From assembly GCA_947499075.1 (NCBI GenBank), contig CANMNA010000023.1:1-33001 (forward strand): a DNA stretch of 33,001 nucleotides. Reading direction: 5' to 3'. A program made the translations under genes and the position numbers. Below are positions 1-11,606 of the stretch, piece by piece (position 1 is the first letter of the stretch; every line of letters starts with the position of its first letter). The notes beneath the pieces were generated by a model that was not told the DNA's origin, did no database searches, and saw only the letters and a list, made by a program, of their open reading frames with translations. The DNA comes from Myxococcales bacterium. GTDB lineage: Bacteria > Myxococcota_A > UBA9042.

Positions 1-50
1 CTTGTGGTCAACTCGTAGAGTTGTCCATAAATCCACAGGTTACGGATACG

Positions 51-87
51 TTGGCGCGCGCCAACACCCAAAATTGGCGCGCGCCAA
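51..87. repeat. Two copies of the perfect 14-bp palindrome TTGGCGCGCGCCAA (51-64 and 74-87), 23 bp apart start to start
   Basis: Read directly: ttggcgcgcgccaacacccaaaattggcgcgcgccaacac. Confidence 0.85.
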
Positions 88-183
88 CACTTTTTGCTGG
101 TAGGGTTTCGGGCAGCAAGGCCGGTATGTTTTTGGGCAGCGCCCAAGCGGCCCAGTGCAGGCTACGAAATCGGGCAAAACAGG

Positions 184-225
184 CGTTGCCGGAGCCTCGT
201 TGCCGGAGCCTCGTTGCCGGAGCCC
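184..225. repeat. Three tandem 14-bp units CGTTGCCGGAGCCT (last base of third unit varies)
   Basis: Read directly at 184-197, 198-211, 212-225. Confidence 0.85.
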
Positions 226-244
226 TGCCCGCGTTGCGGGCTGC

Positions 245-317
245 CCCTCTCCCAAAGCCTTGGGAGAGGGACCTGAAATTCATAGAGTTCCCCTCGCCCA
301 ATGCGTTGGGAGAGGGG
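245..317. repeat. Two REP-like hairpins: CCCTCTCCCAA-agcc-TTGGGAGAGGG (245-270) and CCCCTCGCCCAA-tgcg-TTGGGAGAGGGG (290-317)
   Basis: Inverted repeats read directly; second has one G/A mismatch. Confidence 0.8.
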
Positions 318-721
318 ACGACAGGACGCGAGCGCTCTGTCGGGGGCGAGGGCCTCTCTGGTCGCGGATAAAGGCGTAAAATCAGCCTGTCGAATCAGTG
401 GCATGAAACTTCGTCGCGTTTTTCCAAAGCGACAGGCCACGCTGGCCGGCAACGGCCCGTAATCTTGGGGGCAAGAAAACTGCCAGCGCACTCATTTGGG
501 TTTGCGCGCCGCGGCCGGTTGCAGGGTGACCAGCGTATGACGCATTGCGTCTTGCCGGGCCTCAGACTGGGGTGTATACGGCGCGCGCGCCGACGCGAAG
601 TCGGCCGCGGTCCTGCCGGACCGTTGCGCACGCCCGCGGTGCCCCGATTCTGCTCAACTGGTGCCCGCCCTTTTCAAGCCCGCGCTTTTTGAGCCCTTCG
701 AACCCCAAGCAAGGATTCGCC

Positions 722-3700
722 ATGTCCGACGCCGCCACCCCCTCGCTCCGCCCCCCTCGCAATTCGGGGTCGTACCCGATGCCCAGCAGCAAGAGCAACG
801 ATCGCAGCGACCGCCGCCGACGCTTTGTCCAGTCCATCGCCGAGTCCGACCTTTTCAGCGGCGGCGTGCGCGAGCAAGCTGAATTCATTGCTGATGCTGT
901 GCGGCGCCGCGCCGACGGCGAGTTCATTGCCCGCCACCCGGTCGAAGCGTTCGCCGGCCACCTCGCCGACTCGCTCAAGCGCGTCGCCGTCCGCCAACCG
1001 ACGGAGATCTTGGTCGCATGCAGCCGACCGACCAAAGAAAAGCGCGGCTATGAGCTGCCGATGGTCGTGCTGGAGACCTGCATGGCCGATCAGCCGTTCA
1101 TCGTCGACACGATCAAGCTGATCCTCAAGCGCATGGACGTCATGGTGCTCGGCACCCTGAACATGATCCTGCCCGTCGAGCGCAACAGTGCCAACGAACT
1201 GATTGACCTGACGCAAGACAACCCGCGCAGCAAGCCGGAGTCATTTTCGTGCCACCTGCTGTCAGCCAGTTCCGCGGGCCATCGCACCGCTGAGATCCGC
1301 CAGGCGGTCGTGGATGGTCTCGAGCGCGCTGGGCGCATCTCCAGCGATTTTGGGATGATGCGGCGCCTGATGCGCGATATTGTCGCGACGGTGAATTTTG
1401 CCGCCGAAGGCAGTCCAAGTCAAAGCCCAGACCTGCAAGAAGAAGTCGCATTTGGCAATTGGCTGACCGACGAGAACTTTGTGTTCATGGGCGCCTATGG
1501 CTTCGACGCGCAGGGGCGGCCGACTGGACGCCTAGGATTGGGCCGTTATGACCACGCCGACAAGGCCGGCTGCGAGACCAACGCCAGTGAGGTGTTCGCC
1601 GATGGGGCGCCTGTGGTCTCGATTCTGCAGAGCCGCAGCCACTCGCCCGTTCACCGCGACGCGCCGCTTGTTGAAGTCCGCATGTGTCTGTTCGATGGCG
1701 ACGGCAAGGCCGACGGCGGCGTGGTGTTCCAAGGCTTGTTTACCTACAAGGCCGACACTGGCAAGACCAGCCAAGTGCCGTTTTTGCGCAGCAAGCTGGC
1801 GCGGATGGTCGCGGCCGAGGATCTGGTGCCGGCGTCGCACCGCATGAAGCTGTTCCTCAGCTTTTTTGACCGGCTGCCGATGGCTTTTCTGTTCACGGCG
1901 TCGGAAAGCAGCGTGTGCGCGCTGGTCAACGAGGCGATCGACGTCGACTTTGGTGGCCAGCCACGCTTTTGGTACCGGGCCGACAGCAGCGGTACGGCGG
2001 CCCAGGTGTTTGCGATCTTGCCGCAAGGGCTGTTCTCCGACCGCGTGCGCAGGCTGGTCCGCGAGCACCTCGGCCCGGCGTTTGGCGCGGCCGAGACGCT
2101 ACTGAAGCAACTGCACGGCAAGACCGATGCGCTGCTGCTCGATGTGCTGGTGTTCGCGCCGACACCGTTGCGGTTGCCCGACTCCGACGCGCTGTCCGAC
2201 GCGCTGGCCGCCATGGTCAGCCCGGCGCTGGAAACGATGCGCGAGGCGCTGCGCAGCGCGGGGTGCAGCGAGGCCGAGATTGACCAATTGTGCCTGCAGT
2301 TCGGCAGCGCCATTCCGGGCGACCACCTGGCCATTTCCGAGCCACGCCACTTGCGTGACGACCTGGTCGGGCTTGCCGCCGTTGCGGCGACCGGCATGAC
2401 CGGCATCGCACTGCGGCAAGACGATCGCGATCGCGCGGCCGACACCATCCGCTTGCTGATCTACACGCCAATTGACATCGCGCTGACCGATATCTTGCCA
2501 ATTCTGGACAATTTTGGCCTGCGCGTCCAAGGCGAGAACACCACGCCGATTACCGACGCCGAGGGTGCGACGGTTTTTTTCGAGACCTACAAGATTGCGG
2601 CGCTGGCTGGCAACGGTCCGAAATTGCTGGGTCACGCCGATGCTTTCATCGCAGTGATGCACGCGGTGATGGACGGCCGGGTCAACAGCACGTCGCTGAA
2701 CCGTCTGTTGCTGGCAGCCAATCTGAACTGGCGGCAATTGCAGGTGATGCGTGCCTATTTGGGCTACGCGCGCCAGCTCGGCGTGTCGTTTGCCAGCACG
2801 TTGGTCCAGCAGGTGCTGCACAACCAGCCCGAGCTGGTGACCACGCTGATGGAGCTGTTCGACGCCCGGTTCAATCCCGAGCTTGCCGACACGCGGGTGG
2901 GCGCGCATGACGCCGCGCGCAAGGCGCTGGTGGCGCGCATCGACCAGAAGTTCCGCGACCAACTGCGGTCGGTCCAAGACGCGGTGGAAGACAAGGTCCT
3001 GCGGATGTTCCGCAATTTTGTGCACGCCACGCTGCGAACCAATTGGTACCAACGGCAGGACGCGCCGCGGGGGCTGTCGTTCAAGTTCCGCTGTGCCGAT
3101 GTCGAGCTGATGCAGGAGCCGCGGCCGCTGTTTGAGATCTGGGTCTACGATCCGCGGGTCGAAGGCATCCACTTGCGCGGTGGCAAGGTGGCGCGCGGCG
3201 GCCTGCGCTGGTCGGACCGCCTGGACGACTTTCGCACCGAAGTGTTGGGCCTGATGCAGACCCAAATGGTCAAAAACACCCTGATCGTGCCGGTAGGCAG
3301 CAAGGGTGGCTTTGTGCTCAAGAAGCCGGAGCGCGACGAGCTGGCGCGGCGCAAGCAGGCCGACGAGCTGTACAAGGTGTTTATCAACGGTTTGCTGGAT
3401 TTGACCGACAACCTGCTCAGCGGCAAGACGATTCCACCCGATGACGTGGTGGTGTACGACGATCCTGATCCGTACTTGGTCGTCGCCGCCGACAAGGGCA
3501 CCGCGCACTTGAGCGACACCGCCAACGGCATCGCGCTGGGCCGCGGCTTCTGGCTGGGCGACGCATTCGCGTCGGGCGGCAGCAAGGGCTACGACCACAA
3601 GGCCTACGGCATCACCGCCAAGGGCGGATGGGTCTGCGTGCAGCGCCACTTCCGCGAGATGGGATTGGACACCCAGACCGAGGAGTTCACTGCCAACGGC

Positions 3701-5575
3701 ATCGGCGACATGAGTGGCGACGTGTTCGGCAACGGCGCGCTGTTGACCCAGACCGTCAAGTACCTGGCGGTGTTCGACCACCGGCACATCTTCTTGGATC
3801 CCCATCCCGATCCGCTGGTCAGCTGGCACGAGCGCAAGCGCCTGTTTGACACCCCGCGCAGCAATTGGACGATGTACGACGCGGGCAAGATCTCGCAGGG
3901 CGGCGGCGTGTTTGGGCGCACCGCCAAGTCGATTGCCCTGTCGCCCGAAGTGCAGACGATGCTGCTGACCGACAAGACCGAGATGAGCGGCGACGAGCTG
4001 ATGAACGCGATCCTGAAGATGCCGGTCGACCTGTTCTGGAACGGCGGCATCGGCACGTTTGTCAAAGCCAGCCACGAGAGCCACGCCGACGCAGGCGACA
4101 AGACCAATGACGCGATTCGGGTCGACGCCGCCGAACTGCGCTGCAGAGTCGTCGGTGAAGGCGGCAACCTGGGCTTTACCCAAGCGGCGCGCATCGAAGC
4201 GGCCTTGGCAGGCATGGCCTTGAACACCGACGCGGTCGACAATTCGGCGGGCGTGGACCTGAGCGACCACGAGGTCAACCTCAAGATCGCCTTTGCGCCG
4301 TTGCTCCAGGACGGCCGCATCGATTTCGCGACCCGTGACCCGTTGCTGTTTGAAATCGACAACCGCGTCTGCGAGCTGGTGACCTACAACAACGATCAGC
4401 AATCGCAGGGCATTAGCGTGGTCGCCGCGCGGTCGGCCCAGCGCATTCGGCAGTGGGGCGATACCATCAAGTTCTTGGTGGACGTCAGCAAAATCGACCA
4501 GCAAGTGCAGATGCTGCCGCTCAAGTCGGTGATTGCCGAGCGGCGCAAGCATGGCTTGGGTCTGACCCGGCCGGAGCTGGCGCGGATCACCGCGTTCGCC
4601 AAGATGTGGATCTACAACGAGCTGTCGGCCGACCGGACCTCGACGGGGCGCGTAGAGCGCGAGTACCTCGACTACTACTTTCCCGAGCCCGTACGCACGC
4701 GGTTTCCAGAGGCGGTGGCCGGACACATGCTCAAGCACGAGATCGTGGCCACGCTGTGGACCAACGCGATTGTCGACTTTGGCGGGGCTGCGCTCTTGCC
4801 ACGGCTGGCGGTCGAGCACGGCCGCAACGTCACCGACCTGTGCCAGGCCTACACGTTCGCCTGCAACGCGCTGGGCATTCCGGCGCTGCGCAAGGCCGTG
4901 ATGGCGCTGCCGTTTACCGTGCCGGCGGCCGCGCAATACGAAGCACTGGGTCTGATTGAAGACGCAGCGGCGGCCGGCACCGAGTGGCTGCTGGCCAACT
5001 TGCCGGGCGACGCGCTGGACCGTTACCTCGATCGCGGCGAAAAGCTGGCCAAGTGGAGCGACGGTGTGATCAGCCAGTTCCCCAACCTGGTGCAGCGGGG
5101 TCGCCAAGACCAGATCGCCAAGGCCAAGCTGTGGATTGGCCATGGCATGCCGGAGAAGCTGGCCCACGATGTGGCCACGGTCGCGCTGCGGCCACGGTTG
5201 TTCTCGGTGTGGCAGGTGGGCCAAGACAGCGGCCTGTCGGCGATGCACGCGGCAGCGGTGACGTTTGCAACGGCAGAAGTGACGGGGCTAGACGCCATCT
5301 TGGCCCAAGTCGCCGAAGCCAATCCGCAGACACGGTGGGATGCGGCGGCGCTGTCGAGCCTGGGCCAAGGCTTGGCCGACACGCTGGCGCGGCTGGCGAT
5401 TCGGGTGGCGGGCAATCCCAAGGCGGCGTCGGGTCGCGATGCGGTGCGCAAGATCCTGGTCGACGAGCTCAAGCTGGGCAGCCTGTGGGACTTGGCCAAC
5501 CAGATTGCCGCCGAGGGCGTGCAGATTCCGGCGCTGGTGGTGCTCAGCGAGCGGTTGCGCGCCCGGCTGCGGTGA
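722..5575 (+). CDS. gdhB: NAD-specific glutamate dehydrogenase, large (180-kDa class, GdhB/GDH_NAD_bac family)
   Basis: Long ORF with 'GGKVARGGLRWSDRLDDFRTEVLGLMQTQMVKNTLIVPVGSKGGFVLK', 'FWNGGIGTFVKASHESHADAGDKTNDAIRVDAAELRCRVVGEGGNLGFTQAARIE'; ATG at 722 preceded by AAGGA is preferred over the upstream ORF start at 545. Confidence 0.93.
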   Translation: MSDAATPSLRPPRNSGSYPMPSSKSNDRSDRRRRFVQSIAESDLFSGGVREQAEFIADAVRRRADGEFIARHPVEAFAGHLADSLKRVAVRQPTEILVACSRPTKEKRGYELPMVVLETCMADQPFIVDTIKLILKRMDVMVLGTLNMILPVERNSANELIDLTQDNPRSKPESFSCHLLSASSAGHRTAEIRQAVVDGLERAGRISSDFGMMRRLMRDIVATVNFAAEGSPSQSPDLQEEVAFGNWLTDENFVFMGAYGFDAQGRPTGRLGLGRYDHADKAGCETNASEVFADGAPVVSILQSRSHSPVHRDAPLVEVRMCLFDGDGKADGGVVFQGLFTYKADTGKTSQVPFLRSKLARMVAAEDLVPASHRMKLFLSFFDRLPMAFLFTASESSVCALVNEAIDVDFGGQPRFWYRADSSGTAAQVFAILPQGLFSDRVRRLVREHLGPAFGAAETLLKQLHGKTDALLLDVLVFAPTPLRLPDSDALSDALAAMVSPALETMREALRSAGCSEAEIDQLCLQFGSAIPGDHLAISEPRHLRDDLVGLAAVAATGMTGIALRQDDRDRAADTIRLLIYTPIDIALTDILPILDNFGLRVQGENTTPITDAEGATVFFETYKIAALAGNGPKLLGHADAFIAVMHAVMDGRVNSTSLNRLLLAANLNWRQLQVMRAYLGYARQLGVSFASTLVQQVLHNQPELVTTLMELFDARFNPELADTRVGAHDAARKALVARIDQKFRDQLRSVQDAVEDKVLRMFRNFVHATLRTNWYQRQDAPRGLSFKFRCADVELMQEPRPLFEIWVYDPRVEGIHLRGGKVARGGLRWSDRLDDFRTEVLGLMQTQMVKNTLIVPVGSKGGFVLKKPERDELARRKQADELYKVFINGLLDLTDNLLSGKTIPPDDVVVYDDPDPYLVVAADKGTAHLSDTANGIALGRGFWLGDAFASGGSKGYDHKAYGITAKGGWVCVQRHFREMGLDTQTEEFTANGIGDMSGDVFGNGALLTQTVKYLAVFDHRHIFLDPHPDPLVSWHERKRLFDTPRSNWTMYDAGKISQGGGVFGRTAKSIALSPEVQTMLLTDKTEMSGDELMNAILKMPVDLFWNGGIGTFVKASHESHADAGDKTNDAIRVDAAELRCRVVGEGGNLGFTQAARIEAALAGMALNTDAVDNSAGVDLSDHEVNLKIAFAPLLQDGRIDFATRDPLLFEIDNRVCELVTYNNDQQSQGISVVAARSAQRIRQWGDTIKFLVDVSKIDQQVQMLPLKSVIAERRKHGLGLTRPELARITAFAKMWIYNELSADRTSTGRVEREYLDYYFPEPVRTRFPEAVAGHMLKHEIVATLWTNAIVDFGGAALLPRLAVEHGRNVTDLCQAYTFACNALGIPALRKAVMALPFTVPAAAQYEALGLIEDAAAAGTEWLLANLPGDALDRYLDRGEKLAKWSDGVISQFPNLVQRGRQDQIAKAKLWIGHGMPEKLAHDVATVALRPRLFSVWQVGQDSGLSAMHAAAVTFATAEVTGLDAILAQVAEANPQTRWDAAALSSLGQGLADTLARLAIRVAGNPKAASGRDAVRKILVDELKLGSLWDLANQIAAEGVQIPALVVLSERLRARLR

Positions 5576-5612
5576 GAACACCAACGAAATCGAGTCGACA
5601 ATGGTGGTGCGC
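5576..5612 (+). repeat. Degenerate 5' part of the intergenic element (copy F) directly after the gdhB stop
   Basis: gaacaccaacgaaatcgagtcgacaatggtgg resembles gagcaccaacaaaatcgagtcgattttgttg of copy E. Confidence 0.45.
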
Positions 5613-5716
5613 TAGGGAGAGACGCCTTGAGATGAGATCAAGTCGTGACGCAACCCGAGAGCGGCGAGCCGTCGCAGGCGCAACCCTGGGACCGACCCAG
5701 CCAACGTGACAGTCAA

Positions 5717-5739
5717 CGCCATGACCTCGGGTCATGGCG
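5717..5739. terminator. Perfect hairpin CGCCATGACC-tcg-GGTCATGGCG downstream of gdhB
   Basis: 10-bp perfect stem read directly; no U-tract, so terminator role is uncertain. Confidence 0.5.
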
Positions 5740-5751
5740 ATCCTGTCTCAC

Positions 5752-5891
5752 TTAGGGCACCGGCAAAATCAAGTCGATTTTGTCGGTGGCCCATTTGCTG
5801 GCTGAGTGGGTCGCAAGCTCGCGACTTTGCAAGTCGACTCGCCGCTCCTTGCAGCACTAAAGTGATCGAGTTGTTCCTTGACCATTCCTAA
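5752..5891 (+). repeat. Intergenic element copy A (140 bp, TTAGG...CCTAA ends)
   Basis: 5' hairpin CACCGgCAAAATC-aagtc-GATTTTGtCGGTG; shared core gggtcgcaagctcgcg...gactcgccgctccttgcagcac(t/c)aaagtgatcgagttgttccttgac. Confidence 0.88.
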
Positions 5892-5915
5892 TTCGTGCTG
5901 GAGCCCTTAGCCCGG

Positions 5916-7298
5916 CTACTGCCAACCGACCTTGGCCCGCCCATAGAACGGAAACGCCTGATCATCGGCATTGGCAGTGACCGCCGTCGGTGCGTCCTGG
6001 TCAGCGTCAGGCCGCATCGTCAGCAGCGCATAGGCATCGATATGTGGCGGGTGATCTTCTTGGATCGCCGGCGCCGTAGTCGAAGCCCCCAACTTTTGGG
6101 CAATCTTGACGATCTCTTTGCGCACATCGACGCTCTGCCCCAGTTGGTCGCCCGCACTCGCCGACAGCTGGGCCCATGACCATTTGGCATCGGCATAGAC
6201 CAGCGGCGCCGGCTTGTAGCTGGCGTCCATGCTGGCGCTAAAGTGCACGCATCCTTGCTCTTCATCGGTTTGGGCCTTGACGGTCACCCCTGTCCGCGTC
6301 GTGAACCGCCAGGTCGCAAGCAGCTTGGCCCCCGCCGGACGCGGCAACGGGGCGCAGACGTCCCACTGTAGCGTCTCAAACTTGTTGGCAATCATCAGCG
6401 CGTGCGCCGAAATGTAATCCAGGTTGTTGTTCAGCGCATCGAGCACGGCGCTGATCAGTGCATGCGGAAAAGTCGCAGTCGCCGGATCTTTGAAGCGCGC
6501 GGTGTCGCTCAAGTTGGTCGCCACCGCGATGCTGGCATGGAACAGCAGCGACGAGCGGTAGGGCAGCGTCAGGCTCGCGGCAATCGTGGTCTTGTCGTCG
6601 GCCTTGCGGGCGTAGCCCAGAAATGTCGGCGGGTGCATCTCGCTGCCGTAGGGCGGGTGCCCGCAGTCGAGCACCCACGCGCCGCTCATGATGGTCCGGT
6701 CGCCCTTGGCCGGATGGTAGCCCAGCGCCTTGCGGTTCATCAGCTGCATCTCGGCTTCACAGTGCAAGTAGCCCTTGCCGGCTTCGGCGGCGTCTTTGCC
6801 GTTGGCGAGGTAGCCAAACGCTTCGTCGAGCTTGACCTCGGCGTTGACGTCCAGCCCAAACGGGTGGTCGGCGAGTACGTCGTCGCCGCTGTCGTTGACA
6901 CTCTCGATTTCACCGGCAAAGGCAAACTCGGGCTGGTCCAGCGTGGGCAGCTCGGCGTTGGGGCCTGGCACCACCGGCGCCCAGTGGTAGTCGACCTGAA
7001 TGTTGTTCAAGCCAAACTTGAAGATCTCGCCAATGTACTGCCGGGTCGGATCCTTGGCGCAGCGGGTCTGCTGGATCTCAGTCCATCCGCTGGGCAACTT
7101 CTTGACGTTGCTGGCTTCGGCGCTCTGGCCGGTCCACTGCAGGATCGGGCGGGTCAGCGTGACGGGCGCGGCAGCAGTGTCGGTGGCAGCGGCGGTCTCG
7201 GCGGCATCGGCAGGGGCAACAGCGGCAGCAGGGGGCTTGGCGTTGCCGCAGGCGAACAGCGTCAGGGCGACGGCAGTGAGCGGGAATTGGGCGCGCAT
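5916..7298 (-). CDS. Predicted lipoprotein of unknown function
   Basis: MRAQFPLTAVALTLFACGNAKPP: signal peptide with LFAC lipobox; start at 7298 rather than 7373. Confidence 0.75.
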   Translation of the reverse strand: MRAQFPLTAVALTLFACGNAKPPAAAVAPADAAETAAATDTAAAPVTLTRPILQWTGQSAEASNVKKLPSGWTEIQQTRCAKDPTRQYIGEIFKFGLNNIQVDYHWAPVVPGPNAELPTLDQPEFAFAGEIESVNDSGDDVLADHPFGLDVNAEVKLDEAFGYLANGKDAAEAGKGYLHCEAEMQLMNRKALGYHPAKGDRTIMSGAWVLDCGHPPYGSEMHPPTFLGYARKADDKTTIAASLTLPYRSSLLFHASIAVATNLSDTARFKDPATATFPHALISAVLDALNNNLDYISAHALMIANKFETLQWDVCAPLPRPAGAKLLATWRFTTRTGVTVKAQTDEEQGCVHFSASMDASYKPAPLVYADAKWSWAQLSASAGDQLGQSVDVRKEIVKIAQKLGASTTAPAIQEDHPPHIDAYALLTMRPDADQDAPTAVTANADDQAFPFYGRAKVGWQ

Positions 7299-7475
7299 GG
7301 GGGGCTCCGCGGGCGCGTGCGTGCATGCCGGCCCAGAGGCATGGTGGGGCGGTTGGGGCGGGAGATCAAGCACAAACGCTCAGGGCCGCGGACTTGCCAC
7401 CCGACAAGCACTTCCCATTTCGTTTCAAGCAGCTGAACAAAGGATGCGTGTGATCAGGACAAGTAAGGTCCCGGC

Positions 7476-8770
7476 CTACAGCGGCAGGTCCGCGTGCACC
7501 ACCCGTCCGCGCAACACCGTCAGCCGCGCATTGCCGTGCAGAACTTTGCCCCAAAGCGGCGAGTTGCGGCTCTTGCTGCGGTTGGTGGCGGCATCGAACG
7601 TCCACGGGGCAGCGGGGTCGAGCAACGCCAACGTCGCCGGTTGCCCCAGCTGCAGAACTGGCGGCGCCAACCCCACGATCTGCCGCGGCGCGGTGACCAG
7701 ACACCGCACCACCGTCGCCGCGTCAAGGTCACCCTGTTGGACCAGCCGACACAGCACCGCAAACGTGGTCTGCAGGCCAATCGCCCCCGGCAGCGCCCGA
7801 TCGAACTCGACCTCTTTTTCGGCCAGGCCCCACGGCTGATGGTCGCTGCACACCGCATCGATGGTGCCGTCGCGCAGCCCCGCCAGCAGCGCCTGACGGT
7901 CGTCCTCACTGCGCAACGGTGCGACAAAGCGCAGGTTGACGTCGTAGTGGGCCAAGTCGGCGTGGGTGTACAGCAGGTGCCATGGCGTGACCGCGCACGT
8001 CACCGCAATGCCATCGCGCTTGGCCCGCGCCACATGCTCGACCGACCGCCGGGCGCTCAGCCGCGCCAGATGCAGCCGGCCTTGGGCCAGCTGGCAGACC
8101 GCAATGTCGCGCGCCACCGCGATGTGCTCGGCCGCGGCTGGAAAGCCTTTGCACCCCAAGCGTGTCGACCAATTGCCTTCGTGGACCACGCCTGAGGCTG
8201 CTAGGTCAGCGTCGATGGGTTGTGTCACCACGCCCCGGTCAAAGCTGCGCGCGTACTCCATCGCCCGCCGCAGCAGCCGCGACGAAGTGATCGGCCGGTC
8301 GGCATCGCCGAACAGCACCGCGCCCGCCTCGCTCATCTCGCCCATCGGCGCAAGCGTGGTGCCCTGCAAGCGGTGGGTCAGCGCGCCAATTGGCAGCACT
8401 TCGCAAATGCCCTGCTCGCGCGACCGCCGCACGATGAGTTCGGTCACTGCGTGGTCGTCGTTGCTCGGACTGGTATCGGGCGAGACCGCGACCGCGACAT
8501 AGCCAGCCGCCGCGGCACAGCGCGCCAAGGACGCCAAGTCTTCGTCTTGCTCTTGCCCCGGCTCGCGGGCGCTGGCATTGCAGTCGACCAAGCCCGGGGT
8601 GAGCCAGCAACCGGTGGCCTCAAGGACGGTTTCGTCGCCCGCGGACAGGCGGTCGCCGATCTCATCCCACGCGCCCGCACGAACGCGCACGTCGCACGTG
8701 CGCTCAGGTTGGCCCGACCATCCGCGCAAGCTGGCGCCGCGGATGAGGAAATTGCCGGCATCGTGCGCGC

Positions 8771-8774
<4 letters not shown>
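7476..8774 (-). CDS. pyrC': Dihydroorotase-like protein, probably catalytically inactive (PyrC'/PyrX type)
   Basis: GLVDCNASAREPGQEQDEDL, TPWHLLYTHADLAHYD, PLRSEDDRQALLAGLRDGTIDAVCSDHQPW; adjacent to pyrB; HxH metal motif replaced. Confidence 0.85.
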
Positions 8775-9721
<947 letters not shown>

Positions 9722-9733
9722 TGCGGACAGCCT

Positions 9734-10282
9734 CTAGGCATTGGGAACTTGCAGCACGGCGCGCAACTGCCCTTTGTCGTCGCACATCACTTCGAGCGTG
9801 TGGCCGGCGGGCACGTCGACGCGCAGCCCCACCACATCAGCCTGGATCGGCAATTCGCGCCCACCGCGGTCAATCAGCGCGGCGAGCAGCACCGCCCGTG
9901 GCCGCCCGAAGTCAACCAGCGCGTTGAGTGCGGCGCGCACCGTCCGGCCGGTAAACAGCACATCATCGACCAGCAGCAGCCGCTGCCCAGTCAGGTCCGC
10001 CGGCAAGTCGGTGTGGCCACCAGTCATGCGCGGGCCCTTGAGCCAGGTGTCGTCGCGGTAAAACGTGATGTCCAGGGCGCCCACCGTCGGCTTTTTGCCC
10101 AGCGACAGCGACAAAATCCGCGCCAGCTCTTCGGCCACCACCACGCCGCCTTCGCGGATACCCACCAGCAGCGGCAGGTCGTCTGGATCGCACGCCCATG
10201 GCTGCGCCAGCACTTCCTCCGCCAAGTGGCAGAGCACTTGCTCCAAGTGGGCGCGGTCCAAAAGCACCGAAGGTTCGCTCAT
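9734..10282 (-). CDS. pyrR: Bifunctional pyr operon regulator / uracil phosphoribosyltransferase PyrR
   Basis: [17 protein letters not shown]...[17 protein letters not shown]...[27 protein letters not shown]; start overlaps the lepB stop. Confidence 0.92.
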   Translation of the reverse strand: MSEPSVLLDRAHLEQVLCHLAEEVLAQPWACDPDDLPLLVGIREGGVVVAEELARILSLSLGKKPTVGALDITFYRDDTWLKGPRMTGGHTDLPADLTGQRLLLVDDVLFTGRTVRAALNALVDFGRPRAVLLAALIDRGGRELPIQADVVGLRVDVPAGHTLEVMCDDKGQLRAVLQVPNA

Positions 10283-11523
10283 TTGCTTGGATCCCAAATG
10301 TCGCAAGTGCCACCCGGCAAGTCCTCGTGGACGAACTCGAACATGCGCCCAACGTCGGGTCGCATCCAATCGGCCAACTGGCCGACCCAGCCTTCTGTGT
10401 CGGTGACCGAATTGGGTCGGTCATGGTAGGCCCACCAGCGGGTGCCGCCTTTGCCCTTGACCGTGTCGAGCGGGACCAGCCCAAAAAAGCGGCCGTCCTT
10501 GCTGTTGTCGCGGTTGTCGCCCATGACCAGCAGGTGGCCGGGCGGCACCACGAAGTCCGGAAAATCGCGGTTCTCGGGCGGGCTGTAGCGCATGGCGTGG
10601 GGGCCATAGCGCAGACTATTCCACTCTGGCGAGGGCCAGTCGGCGCTGTTGTCGGCATCGATAAAACCGGGTGCGATCGAGACGTGGTGCTGCGTCACGT
10701 ACAGCTTGCCGCCCAAGCACTCCTTGGCGATCCGGCACTTGCGGGCGTCACCGTAACTGGATTGGCCGCAGTCGCCAGCTTCTTCCAAAATCTTGCGCTT
10801 GACCGGCTTGCCGTCGATGTGCACGACATTGCCGGCCAGCCGCACTTTCTGACCGGCAACGGCTACCACCCGCTTGATCAGGTCCTTGCCCGATGAGTCG
10901 GCATCGTCGTCGTAGGGATACTCGAACACCACAATCTCGCCAGGCGCCGGGTCGCGCAGCGCCAGGAACTTGATGCGCGTAAACGGAATCTTCAGACCAT
11001 ACAGGAACTTGTTGACGAACAAGTGGTCGTGAATCTGCAGCGTCGGAATCATCGAGCCCGTCGGAATCTTAAACGCCTCGAACACAAACGCCCGGATCGC
11101 CAGCGTGAGCAGCAGCGCGACCGCGATCGCTTCGATGAACTCGCGCGTGGGCGACTTGCGGTGCTGCCCCAGGTGCAGCATCAGCGCTTCATCGAAAATC
11201 GCCACTGCGCGGTCCAGCGCTTGCACGGCGACCAGTTGGCCATCGCCCGTCGCCGCGTGGCGCGCCGCGCGCATCGCCGCCAGCTGATCTTGCAAAATGT
11301 GGGCCACGTCTGCCGCCAAGCCCTTGCCGTGCTTGCGCAAAAGCTTGGTGCCCGTCGTTTCCAGATACTCGGCACGTTCGCGCAGCTCGCGCAGGGCACG
11401 CCGCAGGGCTTTGGGATCGGTCGGCAGCGCAGACGCCGCAGTGCCGGGTTCAGGCGGCGGTACAGGAGCAGGATGAGGAGGATTCACAAGGACTTCCGTG
11501 GCCAGAGCCGGCGCGCTGGCCAC
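10279..11523 (-). CDS. lepB: Signal peptidase I with a ~130-aa N-terminal extension
   Basis: RAFVFEAFKIPTGSMIPTLQIHDHLFVNKFLYGLKIPFT, DLIKRVVAVAGQKV, VPPGHLLVMGDNRDNSKDGRFFGLVP. Confidence 0.92.
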   Translation of the reverse strand: MASAPALATEVLVNPPHPAPVPPPEPGTAASALPTDPKALRRALRELRERAEYLETTGTKLLRKHGKGLAADVAHILQDQLAAMRAARHAATGDGQLVAVQALDRAVAIFDEALMLHLGQHRKSPTREFIEAIAVALLLTLAIRAFVFEAFKIPTGSMIPTLQIHDHLFVNKFLYGLKIPFTRIKFLALRDPAPGEIVVFEYPYDDDADSSGKDLIKRVVAVAGQKVRLAGNVVHIDGKPVKRKILEEAGDCGQSSYGDARKCRIAKECLGGKLYVTQHHVSIAPGFIDADNSADWPSPEWNSLRYGPHAMRYSPPENRDFPDFVVPPGHLLVMGDNRDNSKDGRFFGLVPLDTVKGKGGTRWWAYHDRPNSVTDTEGWVGQLADWMRPDVGRMFEFVHEDLPGGTCDIWDPSK

Positions 11524-11606
11524 GCGCGGATGCGGCGGCTGCGGCGCGGTAGCCTACAACCGCGCGACAGTGTTTTTCAATCCCGACCCAGCGAAGTGTC
11601 CGGGGC

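Noticed and set aside
21-45. DnaA-box-like tccataaatccacagg suggesting an origin
   Set aside because: Only a weak partial match, single site, no AT-rich unwinding region and no dnaA/dnaN/gidA context visible.
2099-5248. 1049-aa minus-strand ORF
   Set aside because: Fully antisense to the recognisable glutamate dehydrogenase; low-complexity H/Q/R-rich translation typical of high-GC shadow frames.
6402-7436. 344-aa plus-strand ORF
   Set aside because: Antisense to the lipoprotein gene with a clear lipobox.
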